Positions 1 to 8,234 of a DNA stretch of 64,000 bases are shown in pieces. The stretch is from Ramlibacter sp. WS9. GTDB lineage: Bacteria > Pseudomonadota > Gammaproteobacteria > Burkholderiales > Burkholderiaceae_C. A program made the translations under genes and the position numbers. Positions within the stretch are counted from its first letter, which is position 1, and the number at the start of each line of letters is the position of its first letter. The stretch lies in NCBI RefSeq assembly GCF_003797765.1, contig NZ_RKMB01000011.1:62001-126000 (forward strand), written 5' to 3'. Below the pieces are notes generated by a model. It did no database searches. It saw nothing but the letters and a program-made list of their open reading frames with translations, and was not told where the DNA came from.

Positions 1-2
1 TG

Positions 3-641
3 TCGCGCCTCCTGGCGCAGTATTTCATCGACCACGACCTCCCCTTCATTGGTTTCGACACGGACCGTTCCCATGGCGCGCTGCTGCGCTTTTACGCGGA
101 CTACGCGTCGCCGGTGTTGATCGACCGGTATGAAGCGCTCGACGAGATCGTCGAAACCGCCGTCGAGCAATTGGGCCGGCGCGTGCTGGTCGATCTGGCG
201 GCGCAGACGGACGCGCCGCTGGTGAAATGGATGGACGATTCCGGCGTGCTGGACATGCAGACGGGCGGGTTCTTCACGCTGACCTACTGGCACGTGATGG
301 ACGCCGGCCGCGATTCGGTGGACCTGCTTGCCCGCCTGCTGGACCGCTTCGGCACACGCGTGAACTACGTGCTGGTACGCAACCAACTGCGCGGCGACGA
401 TTTCAGCCAGCTCGAAAAGTCCGGTCACCTCGAGCGTGCGCTCACCATGGGCGCGAAGGTCATCTCCCTCAAGCACCTGCAGGACACCGTGGTGCAGAAG
501 ATCGACGCCCACAACAGCAGCTTCTGGGCGGCCCAGAACGCGCCCCGCGCGGACGGCCCCGGCCTGAGCCTGATGGAGCGCCAGCGCCTGAAGATGTGGA
601 TCAACCATGCGTACGGGGAGCTGGCGGCAGCGGGGGCTTGA
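3..641 (+). CDS. P-loop (ParA/MinD-like) protein, C-terminal part
   Basis: The reading frame is open from the left edge to a TGA at 639-641, so the start and probably the nucleotide-binding loop lie outside the window. The visible 212 residues begin with a stretch (SRLLAQYFIDHDLPFIGFDT) resembling the segment after the Walker A lysine in ParA/MinD/StbC-type ATPases, followed by a Walker-B-like VLVDLAAQ segment. I infer a SIMIBI-class P-loop ATPase, possibly of partition or mobilization type; the function is not determined. The gene ends 37 bases before the convergent TPR gene. An in-frame GTG exists at 114, but frame continuity upstream makes that start unlikely. Confidence 0.6.
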   Translation, partial: SRLLAQYFIDHDLPFIGFDTDRSHGALLRFYADYASPVLIDRYEALDEIVETAVEQLGRRVLVDLAAQTDAPLVKWMDDSGVLDMQTGGFFTLTYWHVMDAGRDSVDLLARLLDRFGTRVNYVLVRNQLRGDDFSQLEKSGHLERALTMGAKVISLKHLQDTVVQKIDAHNSSFWAAQNAPRADGPGLSLMERQRLKMWINHAYGELAAAGA

Positions 642-678
642 GGCGCCTGCGGGCGCTGGGATACGCGTCCCGCCTTGC

Positions 679-2343
679 CTACACCTTGTCGGACTTGGGG
701 TCCAGCAGCTGCAACAGCTTCGTATCGCCTGTCTTGCGGGCGTGATCCGGCGCGGTGGTTCCTTCATAGCGCAACTTGGCGTAGTCCACGCCAGCGCGTT
801 GCATCAGGCGGATGCCTTCGATGTCTCGCCGGACCACCGGGATCAGCGCGGCCGGCATCTTCTGCGGCCCGACCTCGGCAACCGGATTCGCCCCCAGCCG
901 CAGCAGCCGTCGCGCGCCGGCAACGTCGCCTCTGCTCAAAGCGTGCGCGAGCGAATCGAGCTGTTCGCCGTCTTGCATGCCCAACTTCTCGCCCGTGGCG
1001 ACGAGCTGCTTGATGACTGCAGCCCCCTTGTCACTGGAAGCCAGTGCGTAAAACAAGGCCGGGTTCACGGGGTGGAAAGCGCGCGCCTGGCGCAACAACT
1101 CGGCGCGCTCGGGCTCCGCGCTGCCTGCCCACGCCACATAGCGGACCAGCCCTTCCACCAGGCGTTTGCGGTACTCATCGCAAGGCGTGATCGGAATGTC
1201 GCGCAACACGGCCTGCGCTTCTGCCGCCTGGCCGCGCTGCAGCACGATGAAGTGTGCGTAGTCGATGGCGAAGCAACCCTTGGCCGGGTATTCCGTGGCC
1301 CGCTGCTTCAGCAGCGCCTCGGCACCCGCGAGATCGGTACGCTGCTGCAACAAAGCCAGCAGGTTGGTATAGGCGTCCCAACGCGCCCGGTCGTAAGTGT
1401 CTTGCGTCGGCGGCCTTTTGACTGCCTCGCGGTATTTCTCGATCGCGGCGTCCGTCTTGCCCTGCATGGCCAGCACCTGGCCCCAATTGGCCCACAGCCA
1501 CAGGTTGGGCGGGTTCGTCGCGGCGGCTTCCGCGAAGAGTGCCTCCGCCGGCTTGTGGCGGCCTTGATGCGCATACACGTAACCCAGCAAAACCTTCGCG
1601 TTCACACTGTCCGGACGGATCTGCAAGGCCGAACCGATCAGGGTCTCGGCGTCACGCAGGCCGCCAGCGTTCCACGACGTTTTCATGGCGACGCGGGCCA
1701 ACTCGACATAGGCGGCATCCGTGCCCGGACTCAGGTCCACCAGCGTCTGCAGCAGCTTGCGCGCTTGCTGCAACTCATGGTCCTCGTTGGAGTCGATCAT
1801 GCTCACCGCCTTTTGCAGCACGTCGTCCACCTTGCCTGCGGCCAACGCCTGCGCAACTTCCGTCTTGACGGGATCGGGCCACTGGATGCGCTGGTTCAGC
1901 GTGACTTTGGCAATCTGCTGCTGCTGATGCGTGAACAGCTCCGCGAACACCTTCTCCGTCGCATACATCTCTCGGGGATTGGGATTGCGTAAAACCGCGC
2001 TGTGATGATGGGTTCCGGGCTTTGCTGCTTGCGTATAGACAACCAAGTCGATGGGCTTTGGGTTCGTGGGCGACGTGATCACTTGGAAAATCCGCACAGA
2101 CGCGTACTTCGGCTCGCCCGTGTAAGCGTGGTCAAAACTCACCATCCAGCGCCCATCCGCCTCTTGCTTCAGCGCAAGATTCGAGATGCCGTTCGTCTTT
2201 GGAAGGGGACCGGTGGGCACTTCGGCAGCCGGATGCGCGAAGGTCGGTCGGTAGTAATGATTCTGGATCGTCGGCCACGTGAAGTACGCACCGATCAACA
2301 GCAGCAGAATCGCCATGAGGATGGCAGGCCGTTTCGACGACAT
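679..2343 (-). CDS. Membrane-anchored TPR/ankyrin-like repeat protein
   Basis: The 554-residue protein has one N-terminal hydrophobic helix (about residues 7-23, rich in Leu/Ile) with basic residues before it, so it is probably anchored with most of the chain in the periplasm. Residues about 190-440 contain TPR-like helix pairs, for example NAKVLLGYVYAHQGRHKPAEA and WANWGQVLAMQGKTDAAIEKY. The last 90 residues (SRGDVAGARRLLRLGANP and DHARKTGDTKLLQLLDP) look like ankyrin repeats. Such proteins are scaffolds; no enzyme domain is visible and the partner is unknown. The ATG is preceded by a GGAGAG-type ribosome site. The neighbour on the left converges. Confidence 0.75.
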   Translation of the reverse strand: MSSKRPAILMAILLLLIGAYFTWPTIQNHYYRPTFAHPAAEVPTGPLPKTNGISNLALKQEADGRWMVSFDHAYTGEPKYASVRIFQVITSPTNPKPIDLVVYTQAAKPGTHHHSAVLRNPNPREMYATEKVFAELFTHQQQQIAKVTLNQRIQWPDPVKTEVAQALAAGKVDDVLQKAVSMIDSNEDHELQQARKLLQTLVDLSPGTDAAYVELARVAMKTSWNAGGLRDAETLIGSALQIRPDSVNAKVLLGYVYAHQGRHKPAEALFAEAAATNPPNLWLWANWGQVLAMQGKTDAAIEKYREAVKRPPTQDTYDRARWDAYTNLLALLQQRTDLAGAEALLKQRATEYPAKGCFAIDYAHFIVLQRGQAAEAQAVLRDIPITPCDEYRKRLVEGLVRYVAWAGSAEPERAELLRQARAFHPVNPALFYALASSDKGAAVIKQLVATGEKLGMQDGEQLDSLAHALSRGDVAGARRLLRLGANPVAEVGPQKMPAALIPVVRRDIEGIRLMQRAGVDYAKLRYEGTTAPDHARKTGDTKLLQLLDPKSDKV

Positions 2344-2419
2344 GGGTTTCTCCCTCTCCTTGATTTGTTCTTGGCACTATAGCTGAGCAGTTCGCTCACG
2401 GAACAACAGGCAAGGAGAT

Positions 2420-2557
2420 TCAGGGCTGTTTGTCGCGCTCATCCTCCGGCGGTGTGATCGATTCCCGCTCCTTGGGCTTCGGCGACATGAAGTGCGCCAC
2501 CGCCAGATACCCCAACACACCCGCCACGATCACGACAAAGATTTCGACAGCGCTCAC
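2420..2557 (-). CDS. Small single-span membrane protein (45 aa)
   Basis: A GTG start at 2557 overlaps the TGA stop of the upstream gene (GTGTGA) and has AAGGAG about eight bases before it, so translation is coupled. The product has one N-terminal membrane helix (VEIFVVIVAGVLGYLAVAHF) and a charged tail rich in Pro, Glu, Asp and Lys. It is the third gene of the operon with the 235-residue membrane protein and the DUF2167 protein. No family was recognised. The function is unknown, but the coupling argues that it is real and stoichiometrically linked to its neighbour. Confidence 0.55.
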   Translation of the reverse strand: MSAVEIFVVIVAGVLGYLAVAHFMSPKPKERESITPPEDERDKQP

Positions 2558-3261
2558 ACCAGGCTCTCCTTGCGTTGGGTCAGTTGAACGTGCCGGGTGG
2601 AGCCGGCGTCTTCCGACTCGAGTTCATCGTCGATGCGCATCACGAGGCTCTCCGCCGCATCGGCCCATTGCGATGGCGGCAGCAGACGCCGGCACGCGCT
2701 CACGAAATCTTCATCGACCGCACGCTGCAGCGAAATCCGGCGCGGCAGGTTCACCGCCACCGGCGGGCACAGCAGCATCTCGGCGCCGAGTTTGAGGCAA
2801 TACGCCGACGACAGCTCCAGGCGATGCCGCGCCAGCCACAGCGCGATCCACACGCCCACGATCGATGTGTACGTCAGCGCGAGCAACGTCAACACCGCGG
2901 CATCCCCCGCCCGCAACACCAGCGCGAGCGGGAGCAGCACCATGATCACAACAAGCAAGAACGCAGCCGCCCACTGAAACGGCCGCAGCCGCTGGCCATA
3001 CGCCTCCCAACCCGGCGAAGCAGGCGCATCCGCCTCCATCGTCCACGCGAGCTTGAACAGCAGCGTGTTGGGCGGCAGCACGCCGCCGACGAACACGTGC
3101 TTGCCCAGCAGCGTGAAGCGCCGGGCGGCAAAGCGCGCGGCCCATTGGCCGCGCACGCCCTGCGCCAGCATCGCCTGGTTGCCCGGCAGCAGGGACACCG
3201 AGTCGTTGAGGTACAGCCCGATGATGAGGAGCGCCAGCAGCGACTCGGCCGCCAGCGTCAT
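2554..3261 (-). CDS. Integral membrane protein of DUF2167 operon (235 aa)
   Basis: I set the start at ATG 3261 because it overlaps the stop of the DUF2167 gene (ATGA); the frame extends further upstream only as out-of-frame shadow of that gene. A hydrophobic N-terminus (SLLALLIIGLYLNDSVSLL) and two strong central helices (AAAFLLVVIMVLLPLALVL and LTLLALTYTSIVGVWIALWL) mark a multi-span inner-membrane protein. The C-terminal third is soluble. No named family was recognised. Overlaps on both sides place it in the middle of a tight three-gene operon, so it probably works with the exported DUF2167 protein. Confidence 0.7.
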   Translation of the reverse strand: MTLAAESLLALLIIGLYLNDSVSLLPGNQAMLAQGVRGQWAARFAARRFTLLGKHVFVGGVLPPNTLLFKLAWTMEADAPASPGWEAYGQRLRPFQWAAAFLLVVIMVLLPLALVLRAGDAAVLTLLALTYTSIVGVWIALWLARHRLELSSAYCLKLGAEMLLCPPVAVNLPRRISLQRAVDEDFVSACRRLLPPSQWADAAESLVMRIDDELESEDAGSTRHVQLTQRKESLV

Positions 3262-4118
3262 TCCTTCTGTTTCTTCTTGAAGATCGCGCCGATGCCCGCC
3301 AGCAGGGCGACGCCCGCGCCGATGATCAATTTCCAGAACGCCGCGAAGAACGCCGCCGCCGCCGCCCAGAAGCCCTTCTTGGTGGCCATGGCCGCGGCCC
3401 CGCCCACGATCAACGCGCCCAGCCCGTAGGCGGCGATCTTGTCGCCCTGCTTGAACTCGGCATACGACTCGCCCGGCACGTATTGAACGGTCTTGAGGGC
3501 GGCCTTGAACTCCGCCACGTCGCTCGTGAAGTTGGCCGGATCGGACACCAGCACCGCCGTGGTGTAGCCGCGGCGCGCCAGCAGCTTGGTCGAATAGTTG
3601 ACGACCTTCTCGCCGCCGTCGGAATGCAGCACCGTGGCCCATTCGAGCCGCTTGTTTTCCGCGTCGTACTGGGGCGGCATCTGCCAGCCGTCGAGAATGA
3701 GCGACGGCAGGCCGCGCTTCTTGCGCTCCTGCGCGCCGGCCTCGTTGCCCTCTTTGAGAACGGCCAGCAGCTTGGCCGCGTCGATCTTCTCATCGTCCTT
3801 CACATAGCCTTCGGGCACGAAATCGAGCACGGCAAACCACGCCAAGTCCTTGCGCCCGAGCAGGTACGAGTTCTGCCGAGGCAGGTTGCCCGTCAACTGC
3901 ATGAACTTGTCCGTGGCCGCCGAATCCAGGAACCGCATCCCCGTGAGCGGCACGGTGGCCTTGTCGGCGATCTTGCCCACGGCCGGCTCCACCTGCCAGG
4001 GCAGATCACGAATCTTTTGTGAGTTCTCACTGTCTTGCGCGAGCGCGCCGGCGCTCAAGGCGCAAACGACACCAGCCACCAGTGCGGCGCGCGCCGCGAG
4101 TTTGCGAAGTCCGGGCAT
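3258..4118 (-). CDS. DUF2167 family exported membrane protein
   Basis: ATG 4118 is chosen because AGGAGG lies nine bases upstream and a good signal peptide follows (28 residues ending ALSAGALAQ); the frame is open for another 26 codons upstream without a better site. The 286-residue product matches my memory of DUF2167 proteins: a periplasmic domain with the segments YLLGRKDLAWFAVLDFVPEGY and GWQMPPQYD, a C-terminal pair of hydrophobic segments (GLGALIVGGAAAMA and LIIGAGVALLAGIGAIF) and a lysine-rich end. The molecular function of the family is unknown. It is the first gene of a three-gene operon. Confidence 0.85.
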   Translation of the reverse strand: MPGLRKLAARAALVAGVVCALSAGALAQDSENSQKIRDLPWQVEPAVGKIADKATVPLTGMRFLDSAATDKFMQLTGNLPRQNSYLLGRKDLAWFAVLDFVPEGYVKDDEKIDAAKLLAVLKEGNEAGAQERKKRGLPSLILDGWQMPPQYDAENKRLEWATVLHSDGGEKVVNYSTKLLARRGYTTAVLVSDPANFTSDVAEFKAALKTVQYVPGESYAEFKQGDKIAAYGLGALIVGGAAAMATKKGFWAAAAAFFAAFWKLIIGAGVALLAGIGAIFKKKQKE

Positions 4119-4265
4119 GTGGGTTTCCTCCTGGGGAAGGATTCTGCTGCTTAAGTAGTAGAAAGCCAAGGGGAAAGCGGAAACGTGACGGAACATTTGC
4201 CGGATCGCGACATCTGGTCAATACCAAATGAACGCCCCTTACGATAGGCAGCACCGGAGGATCCA

Positions 4266-6155
4266 ATGATTGACATGACCATTGACATGGAGTTGCCCCT
4301 TCCTTGGACAAAAGGGAGATTTTTGACCTCAAAGGTGGGGGCCATAAATTACTTGGTAGGTGCCAACGGGAGCGGCAAGTCTAGATTCGCCTCGGTGCTC
4401 AGGACTCAGTTGCCGAAAGTTAGATTGCTGAGTACAGACCGTCTTGCCGGAATGGAAGGCGAGGGGGGGCTAAGAACTGTAGTTGGAGACCACTTCCCAG
4501 ATGGATTCGCGAAGAGCAAATTTGATCGGTATAGGAACGCGGGCTTGGCTGTTGGTTCTGGCATAGACACTCTGATGCTCCTTGAACAGCGGCTTGATTT
4601 GAGAATCCAGGTAGAAGCAACGCTGGGCCACATATTCAACAGACGCATCAACTTGGAGTGGGTATCAGGCAATCTAGTGGCGAACGCGACGCTCGGCGCA
4701 ACAGGAGCTGCATACCGTATCGACCGGGAAGAGTGCCACGGCATCAAGGAACTACTTGTGCTCTTGACTCATCTCTACGACGACGAACACGACTCGATAA
4801 TCATCGATGAGCCCGAGCTGAACCTTCACCCGCAGTACCAAGCTTTCTTTATGCAGGAAGTCCGCCGGGTTGCGGGAAATCCTAAGGTGGATCGCACAAA
4901 GAAAGTTGTATTTCTCATTACCCACTCGCCTTTCATCCTGGATTTTCGGTCCATCGACGATGTGAGGTCAGTGATTTCCTTCGACCTAAAACATGAAGCG
5001 CCCCGGCACATCTTTGAAATGTCCGAGTACGAAGCTGCGCGACTGAAATCAATAGTGCCTAGGCTAAACGTTCATCACAAGCAGCTATTCTTTTCGGACA
5101 ACCCCATCTTTGTTGAAGGAATTATCGACGCACAGATTGTCGAAGCCGTCCAGGAAGCACGAGGCATTTCGACAGCAGCAGCTGGCAGCTGCGTCATTGA
5201 CGCGGGTGGATGCGAGGAAGTAAATCAGTACTTCACGCTATGCACAGCATTTGCGAAGAAGGCCTATTTTTTGTACGACCTGGACAGTCTGTTCAGCGGC
5301 AATCTCCGAGCGTGTGTAAAAGGTTCGGATTCCGTACAAAGCTTTCTAGCCGCAGCTGGAGTAGGCGGGAACTTTGCGAAGTATTGCGGCGAGCTTGATA
5401 GTCGTCTAACAGCCGTAATTGATACGTTCCTGGCTTCAACGAACACTCCAAACTCGCTAGCTGATCTAAGATCTTTCTTGACAGAATTCGGCCCGCGCCC
5501 GCAGTGGGCTCAAGATCGGTATCCTCGGGCGCGCGCTGCGATGATGTCCGCGATTGGCAGAGTTAGAGCAGACATCATCCTCGCCACCTCCGAGTCGGTA
5601 GTGGCTGATGTCGAAGGCAGGCTGAGACAGATCTGTCACGCGCTTAAAGAGAAAAACATCTTGCTTCTGCCCGGCGGCCCCTTGGAGCGATACCTTCCGA
5701 GCTTTTCAGGGCATCCGTACAAATTGTCGAATGACGCGAAAAACGCAACGCTCCCAATAGAGCTTGCCGCGCTGGCTTCAGGCATGACGGATCTGGATCT
5801 CCGGCAGCGTTACGGCGAACTGTTTGATCTGATCGCCTTGCTTCCGGGGAAAACTGCCGTCGATATGGAAAGCGTGCTACGTGAATACCTCAGCAGTTAT
5901 GTGCATGACTTGCAAGGGGCGATTTTGACAAATTCCACATGGGAGCTCGAAGAGTTATGCACATTTATGAAGAGGAAGCAGGCCACGACATTGAAGACAT
6001 TCTCGCTCGCATCTTTGAGTCGCGAAGCGGGTGGCAAGTTTCGGTGTGTCGTCGCGGTCAGTCCTCTAGCGGGACAATCAAGGCGCCATGTTGTTGTCAC
6101 TGAGACCACGAACGCGGGAATGCGAAGTTTTCCGATTGAAGCTGAGTCAGCTTAA
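4266..6155 (+). CDS. OLD-like ABC ATPase with Toprim nuclease domain
   Basis: The 629-residue protein has an ABC-type ATPase domain: Walker A GANGSGKS at residues 32-39, Walker B and D-loop IIIDEPELNLHP near 178, and an LITHSPF histidine loop near 217. A Toprim-like half follows, with the acidic motif FVEGIID near 282 and the YDLDSLF aspartate pair near 336. That order is the layout of OLD-family (overcoming lysogenization defect) nucleases, several of which act in phage defence. GGAGG lies five bases before the ATG. The gene is visibly AT-richer than its neighbours (28 of 60 bases are G or C at 4861-4920) and uses rarer codons, which suggests transfer. No GajB-like helicase partner is present, so a stand-alone nuclease is inferred. 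Confidence 0.8.
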   Translation: MIDMTIDMELPLPWTKGRFLTSKVGAINYLVGANGSGKSRFASVLRTQLPKVRLLSTDRLAGMEGEGGLRTVVGDHFPDGFAKSKFDRYRNAGLAVGSGIDTLMLLEQRLDLRIQVEATLGHIFNRRINLEWVSGNLVANATLGATGAAYRIDREECHGIKELLVLLTHLYDDEHDSIIIDEPELNLHPQYQAFFMQEVRRVAGNPKVDRTKKVVFLITHSPFILDFRSIDDVRSVISFDLKHEAPRHIFEMSEYEAARLKSIVPRLNVHHKQLFFSDNPIFVEGIIDAQIVEAVQEARGISTAAAGSCVIDAGGCEEVNQYFTLCTAFAKKAYFLYDLDSLFSGNLRACVKGSDSVQSFLAAAGVGGNFAKYCGELDSRLTAVIDTFLASTNTPNSLADLRSFLTEFGPRPQWAQDRYPRARAAMMSAIGRVRADIILATSESVVADVEGRLRQICHALKEKNILLLPGGPLERYLPSFSGHPYKLSNDAKNATLPIELAALASGMTDLDLRQRYGELFDLIALLPGKTAVDMESVLREYLSSYVHDLQGAILTNSTWELEELCTFMKRKQATTLKTFSLASLSREAGGKFRCVVAVSPLAGQSRRHVVVTETTNAGMRSFPIEAESA

Positions 6156-6239
6156 GTCGATCAGTGACCTAACCAATCACGCCGTAGAGGGTACGGACGC
6201 GGATTTCCTTATAGACGCCTCGCAATTCTTGGAGCGAAC

Positions 6240-6548
6240 ATGGTCCTACTCGAATTCGCCATGGCCCCTCACGGCCAAGGCGAGAGCCTCAGCGCCCACG
6301 TCGCGCGCATCCTCGACGTCATCGACAAGAGCGGCGTGCCCTACCAGCTCACGCCCATGGGCACCATTCTGGAAGGTGAATGGGAAGACGTGATGGGCGT
6401 GGTCACGGCCTGCTTCAAGACGCTGCAGGCCGACTGCGCGCGCATCGGCCTGAACTTGAAGGTGGACTACCGCGCGGGGCACGAGTCGCGCTTGCGCAGC
6501 AAGATCGACAAGGTCGAAGCGCAATTGGGTCGCAAGCTGCGCACTTGA
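6240..6548 (+). CDS. Thiamine-binding / MTH1187 (DUF77) family protein
   Basis: This 102-residue protein carries the compact ferredoxin-like fold sequence typical of the MTH1187/YkoF family: LEFAMAPHG at the N-terminus, then YQLTPMGTILEG and a late RLRSKIDKVEAQLG helix. Members bind thiamine or related ligands and form tetramers; the cellular role is poorly known. It lies 84 bases after the OLD-like gene, and its codon use returns to the high-GC background, so it is probably native. A hairpin terminator 8 bases past the stop belongs to the opposite-strand tRNA operon. Confidence 0.8.
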   Translation: MVLLEFAMAPHGQGESLSAHVARILDVIDKSGVPYQLTPMGTILEGEWEDVMGVVTACFKTLQADCARIGLNLKVDYRAGHESRLRSKIDKVEAQLGRKLRT

Positions 6549-6556
6549 TGCGGCCC

Positions 6557-6588
6557 AAAAAAAGGGCTCCCGCCGAAGCAGGAGCCCT
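6557..6588 (-). terminator. Rho-independent terminator of the tRNA/PcfJ island
   Basis: Read on the minus strand, a seven-base-pair stem (GGGCTCC paired with GGAGCCC) with an eleven-base loop is followed by seven T residues. It lies 57 bases beyond the 3' end of tRNA-Gln and marks the end of the minus-strand tRNA operon. Confidence 0.85.
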
Positions 6589-6598
6589 CAAGACATGG

Positions 6599-6619
6599 AT
6601 TGCGGGTCGAGCCCGCAAT
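6599..6619. repeat. Perfect 8-bp inverted repeat between tRNA-Gln and terminator
   Basis: ATTGCGGG and CCCGCAAT flank a five-base loop. Hairpins of this sequence type recall REP-like intergenic repeats of Comamonadaceae, but only one copy is present here. It could also be a transcript-end processing stem. Confidence 0.5.
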
Positions 6620-6645
6620 GACAAATCAGTGCTTATCGCAGGAGT

Positions 6646-6721
6646 TGGCAGGGGCGGCAGGATTCGAACCTGCGATACCCTGGTTCAAAGCCAGGTAACT
6701 GAGCCGCTCGTTTACGCCCCG
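6646..6721 (-). tRNA. tRNA-Gln (anticodon UUG), divergent
   Basis: The minus strand folds as a cloverleaf: six G-C acceptor pairs, anticodon stem CCTGG/CCAGG with loop CTTTGAA, T stem GCAGG/CCTGC with TTCGAAT loop, discriminator G73 and an encoded CCA. The D stem is weak, three pairs (AAC/GTT) with an atypical loop, and position 1 (C) does not pair with 72 (T). G73 and an open 1-72 position fit glutamine identity. It is the last gene of the island, twelve bases after tRNA-Lys. Its sequence is unlike the usual proteobacterial tRNA-Gln, so it looks like a specialised extra copy. Confidence 0.85.
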
Positions 6722-6733
6722 TCAGTTGTTGGT

Positions 6734-6809
6734 TGGTACGCGCGCCCGGCATCGAACCGGGAACCTCCCGGTTAAAAGCCGGGTGCTCTGCCTATTGAGC
6801 TAAGCGCGT
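6734..6809 (-). tRNA. tRNA-Lys (anticodon UUU)
   Basis: There is a good D stem (GCTC/GAGC), anticodon stem CCCGG/CCGGG with loop CTTTTAA, a five-base variable loop, T stem CCCGG/CCGGG with TTCGATG, A73 and an encoded CCA. Acceptor pairs 1-6 are intact (A-T then alternating C-G), but 7-66 is a T-C mismatch. It lies eight bases after tRNA-Leu and twelve before tRNA-Gln, so all must be cut from one transcript. Confidence 0.93.
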
Positions 6810-6817
6810 GTGTTGGT

Positions 6818-6903
6818 TGGTCCCCTCGGTCCGAGTCGAACGGACATGCCACGTGGGCACCGGCTTCTGAGACCGGCGCGTCTGCCTATTCCGCCACGAG
6901 GGG
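6818..6903 (-). tRNA. tRNA-Leu (anticodon CAG) with A37
   Basis: This class II tRNA has acceptor CCCCTCG/CGAGGGG, anticodon stem CCGGT/GCCGG with loop CTCAGAA, a long variable arm (GCC-CACGT-GGC), T stem GTCCG/CGGAC, A73 and an encoded CCA. The base 3' of the anticodon is A; leucine CUN tRNAs normally have G37, the substrate of TrmD methylation. It begins nine bases after tRNA-His ends. Confidence 0.93.
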
Positions 6904-6912
6904 GGGTGTTGA

Positions 6913-6989
6913 TGGGGTGCGTGGTTGGAATCGAACCAAACGACGGCCGGGATCACAACCCGGAGCGCTGCCACTGCGCCACACGCACC
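6913..6989 (-). tRNA. tRNA-His (anticodon GUG)
   Basis: The acceptor GTGCGTG/CACGCAC carries the extra G(-1) opposite C73, the hallmark of tRNA-His. The D stem is GCGC/GCGC, the anticodon stem CCGGG/CCCGG with loop TTGTGAT, and CCA is encoded. The T stem has one probable mismatch at its outer pair. The 5' end lies only fourteen bases after the stop codon of the PcfJ-like gene, so mRNA and tRNA almost certainly share a transcript. Confidence 0.93.
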
Positions 6990-7003
6990 ACTTAAGTGAA
7001 CGC

Positions 7004-8164
7004 CTATTGCAGGGCAATCCCGCGCGCCTTGGCCCAGCGCACGAGCACGCGCTGTTCGTCCGCGTGGGCCGGCCGGTTCGCGAACCCCCGAACCTGCACA
7101 GCGCGACCCTGCTGGTCGACTTCGATGGTGAGCAGCCGGTCGATCTTGTCCTTCGTGCACCATCGCAGCGACCAAATGGATGCGTGGCCCGCAACGCACT
7201 TGGCCGCATAGCTCGACACGCAATGACGCATGGCCCGGCTTTCCATCACCAGGTCTTCGGCCTGCTTCAGCTGGCGGACCACGAAGCGCTCGCCCTTGGC
7301 TTTGGCATCCTTGTCCGAAGGCTTCCACTCCCAGTCGGCAAGCGGTGAGCCGAACCATGCGGCCGCAGGCGCGACTGCACTCGAGCCACGGTAAGCGCCG
7401 CGTCCCGCAGCACGGCGACGGAGTGCCTCGATGCGTTCGATGGCGGCCAGGTCGCGGTGCCACTCATGCATCCGTCGGTTGAGCGACGTCAGCGTACGGC
7501 CCTGAATGCTGTAGCCCGGGTCTTGCCGGCGGCACTCTGCCAGATAGTCGCAAAGGTCATCGATCGTCTCCACCGGTGCGGGGTTGACGCAGAAGAACCG
7601 CACAACGTCACGCCAGAAACCCATCTCACCGCGCGGTGCGCGCGAGATCTTGGAGCGCGCGATGCACGTCGCGAGAGCGGGTGCGCTGGCGTAGGAGCAA
7701 GCAATCGCATGCCACAACGCTTCGTCAAAACCCAGTTCGGCGGGCGGATTGAGAAACGCATGGACTTCCTTGCGCGTCAGCCACTGGCTGGCGCCTGCCT
7801 TGAACAGCGACCCACCGCGCGCCGCCACCACGTACCACTGCTTGCGCAGTCGCACTTCTTCGGGCGTCAGTCCGGCGTCGTTGAGCCAGATTCGTTCCAG
7901 CATCGCGGGCACTGGATAACCAGCGAAGAGGTGCCGCGCGGCGGCAAGGCGCAGGCGCGCGGGGTCTCGCGTTTTCATTTGCGGGTGCCACGACTGCGGG
8001 TCGCGCACGACCTCGCCCGCAAAGCCCGCTTCGGCTTCCTTGATCGCCTTGTAAAAGTCGGGCGAAGGTCGAGGCTGGCGGGCCACGCGGCGAAGCGTGG
8101 CTTCGTAAATCTCGATTCGTTGTTGCTCCGCGTCCTGCCGGAGCTGGATTGCGGAGCGTTTCAT
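7004..8164 (-). CDS. PcfJ-domain protein embedded in tRNA operon
   Basis: The start is set at ATG 8164 because AAAGGA lies six bases before it; a frame-compatible ATG at 8215 has no such site and would begin 19 bases after tRNA-Asp. The 386-residue protein is basic and soluble, with no signal peptide or membrane helix. Around residues 305-330 it carries the segment MRHCVSSYAAKCVAGH and then IWSLR, typical of the PcfJ-like superfamily (named from plasmid pCF10). The biochemical function of that family is not established. The arrangement is tRNA-Asp, 70 bases, this gene, 14 bases, then four more tRNAs, all on one strand. I infer an RNA-related role such as binding, processing or repair of the linked tRNAs; nothing in the sequence proves it. 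Confidence 0.8.
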   Translation of the reverse strand: MKRSAIQLRQDAEQQRIEIYEATLRRVARQPRPSPDFYKAIKEAEAGFAGEVVRDPQSWHPQMKTRDPARLRLAAARHLFAGYPVPAMLERIWLNDAGLTPEEVRLRKQWYVVAARGGSLFKAGASQWLTRKEVHAFLNPPAELGFDEALWHAIACSYASAPALATCIARSKISRAPRGEMGFWRDVVRFFCVNPAPVETIDDLCDYLAECRRQDPGYSIQGRTLTSLNRRMHEWHRDLAAIERIEALRRRAAGRGAYRGSSAVAPAAAWFGSPLADWEWKPSDKDAKAKGERFVVRQLKQAEDLVMESRAMRHCVSSYAAKCVAGHASIWSLRWCTKDKIDRLLTIEVDQQGRAVQVRGFANRPAHADEQRVLVRWAKARGIALQ

Positions 8165-8234
8165 GATGTCCTTTAGTAGGTAGGTTGAGGTGAAGTGAAA
8201 GAAGTGGTGCCGCAAGATGATTGCGGCAATGTGT

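Noticed and set aside
607-1992. A 461-codon plus-strand frame
   Set aside because: It is antisense to the TPR/ankyrin protein, whose repeats are clear, and shows no recognisable domain.
6599-6619. The inverted repeat considered as part of a CRISPR or attachment site
   Set aside because: Only one copy exists, with no spacer pattern, no direct repeat at the other end of the tRNA island and no integrase.
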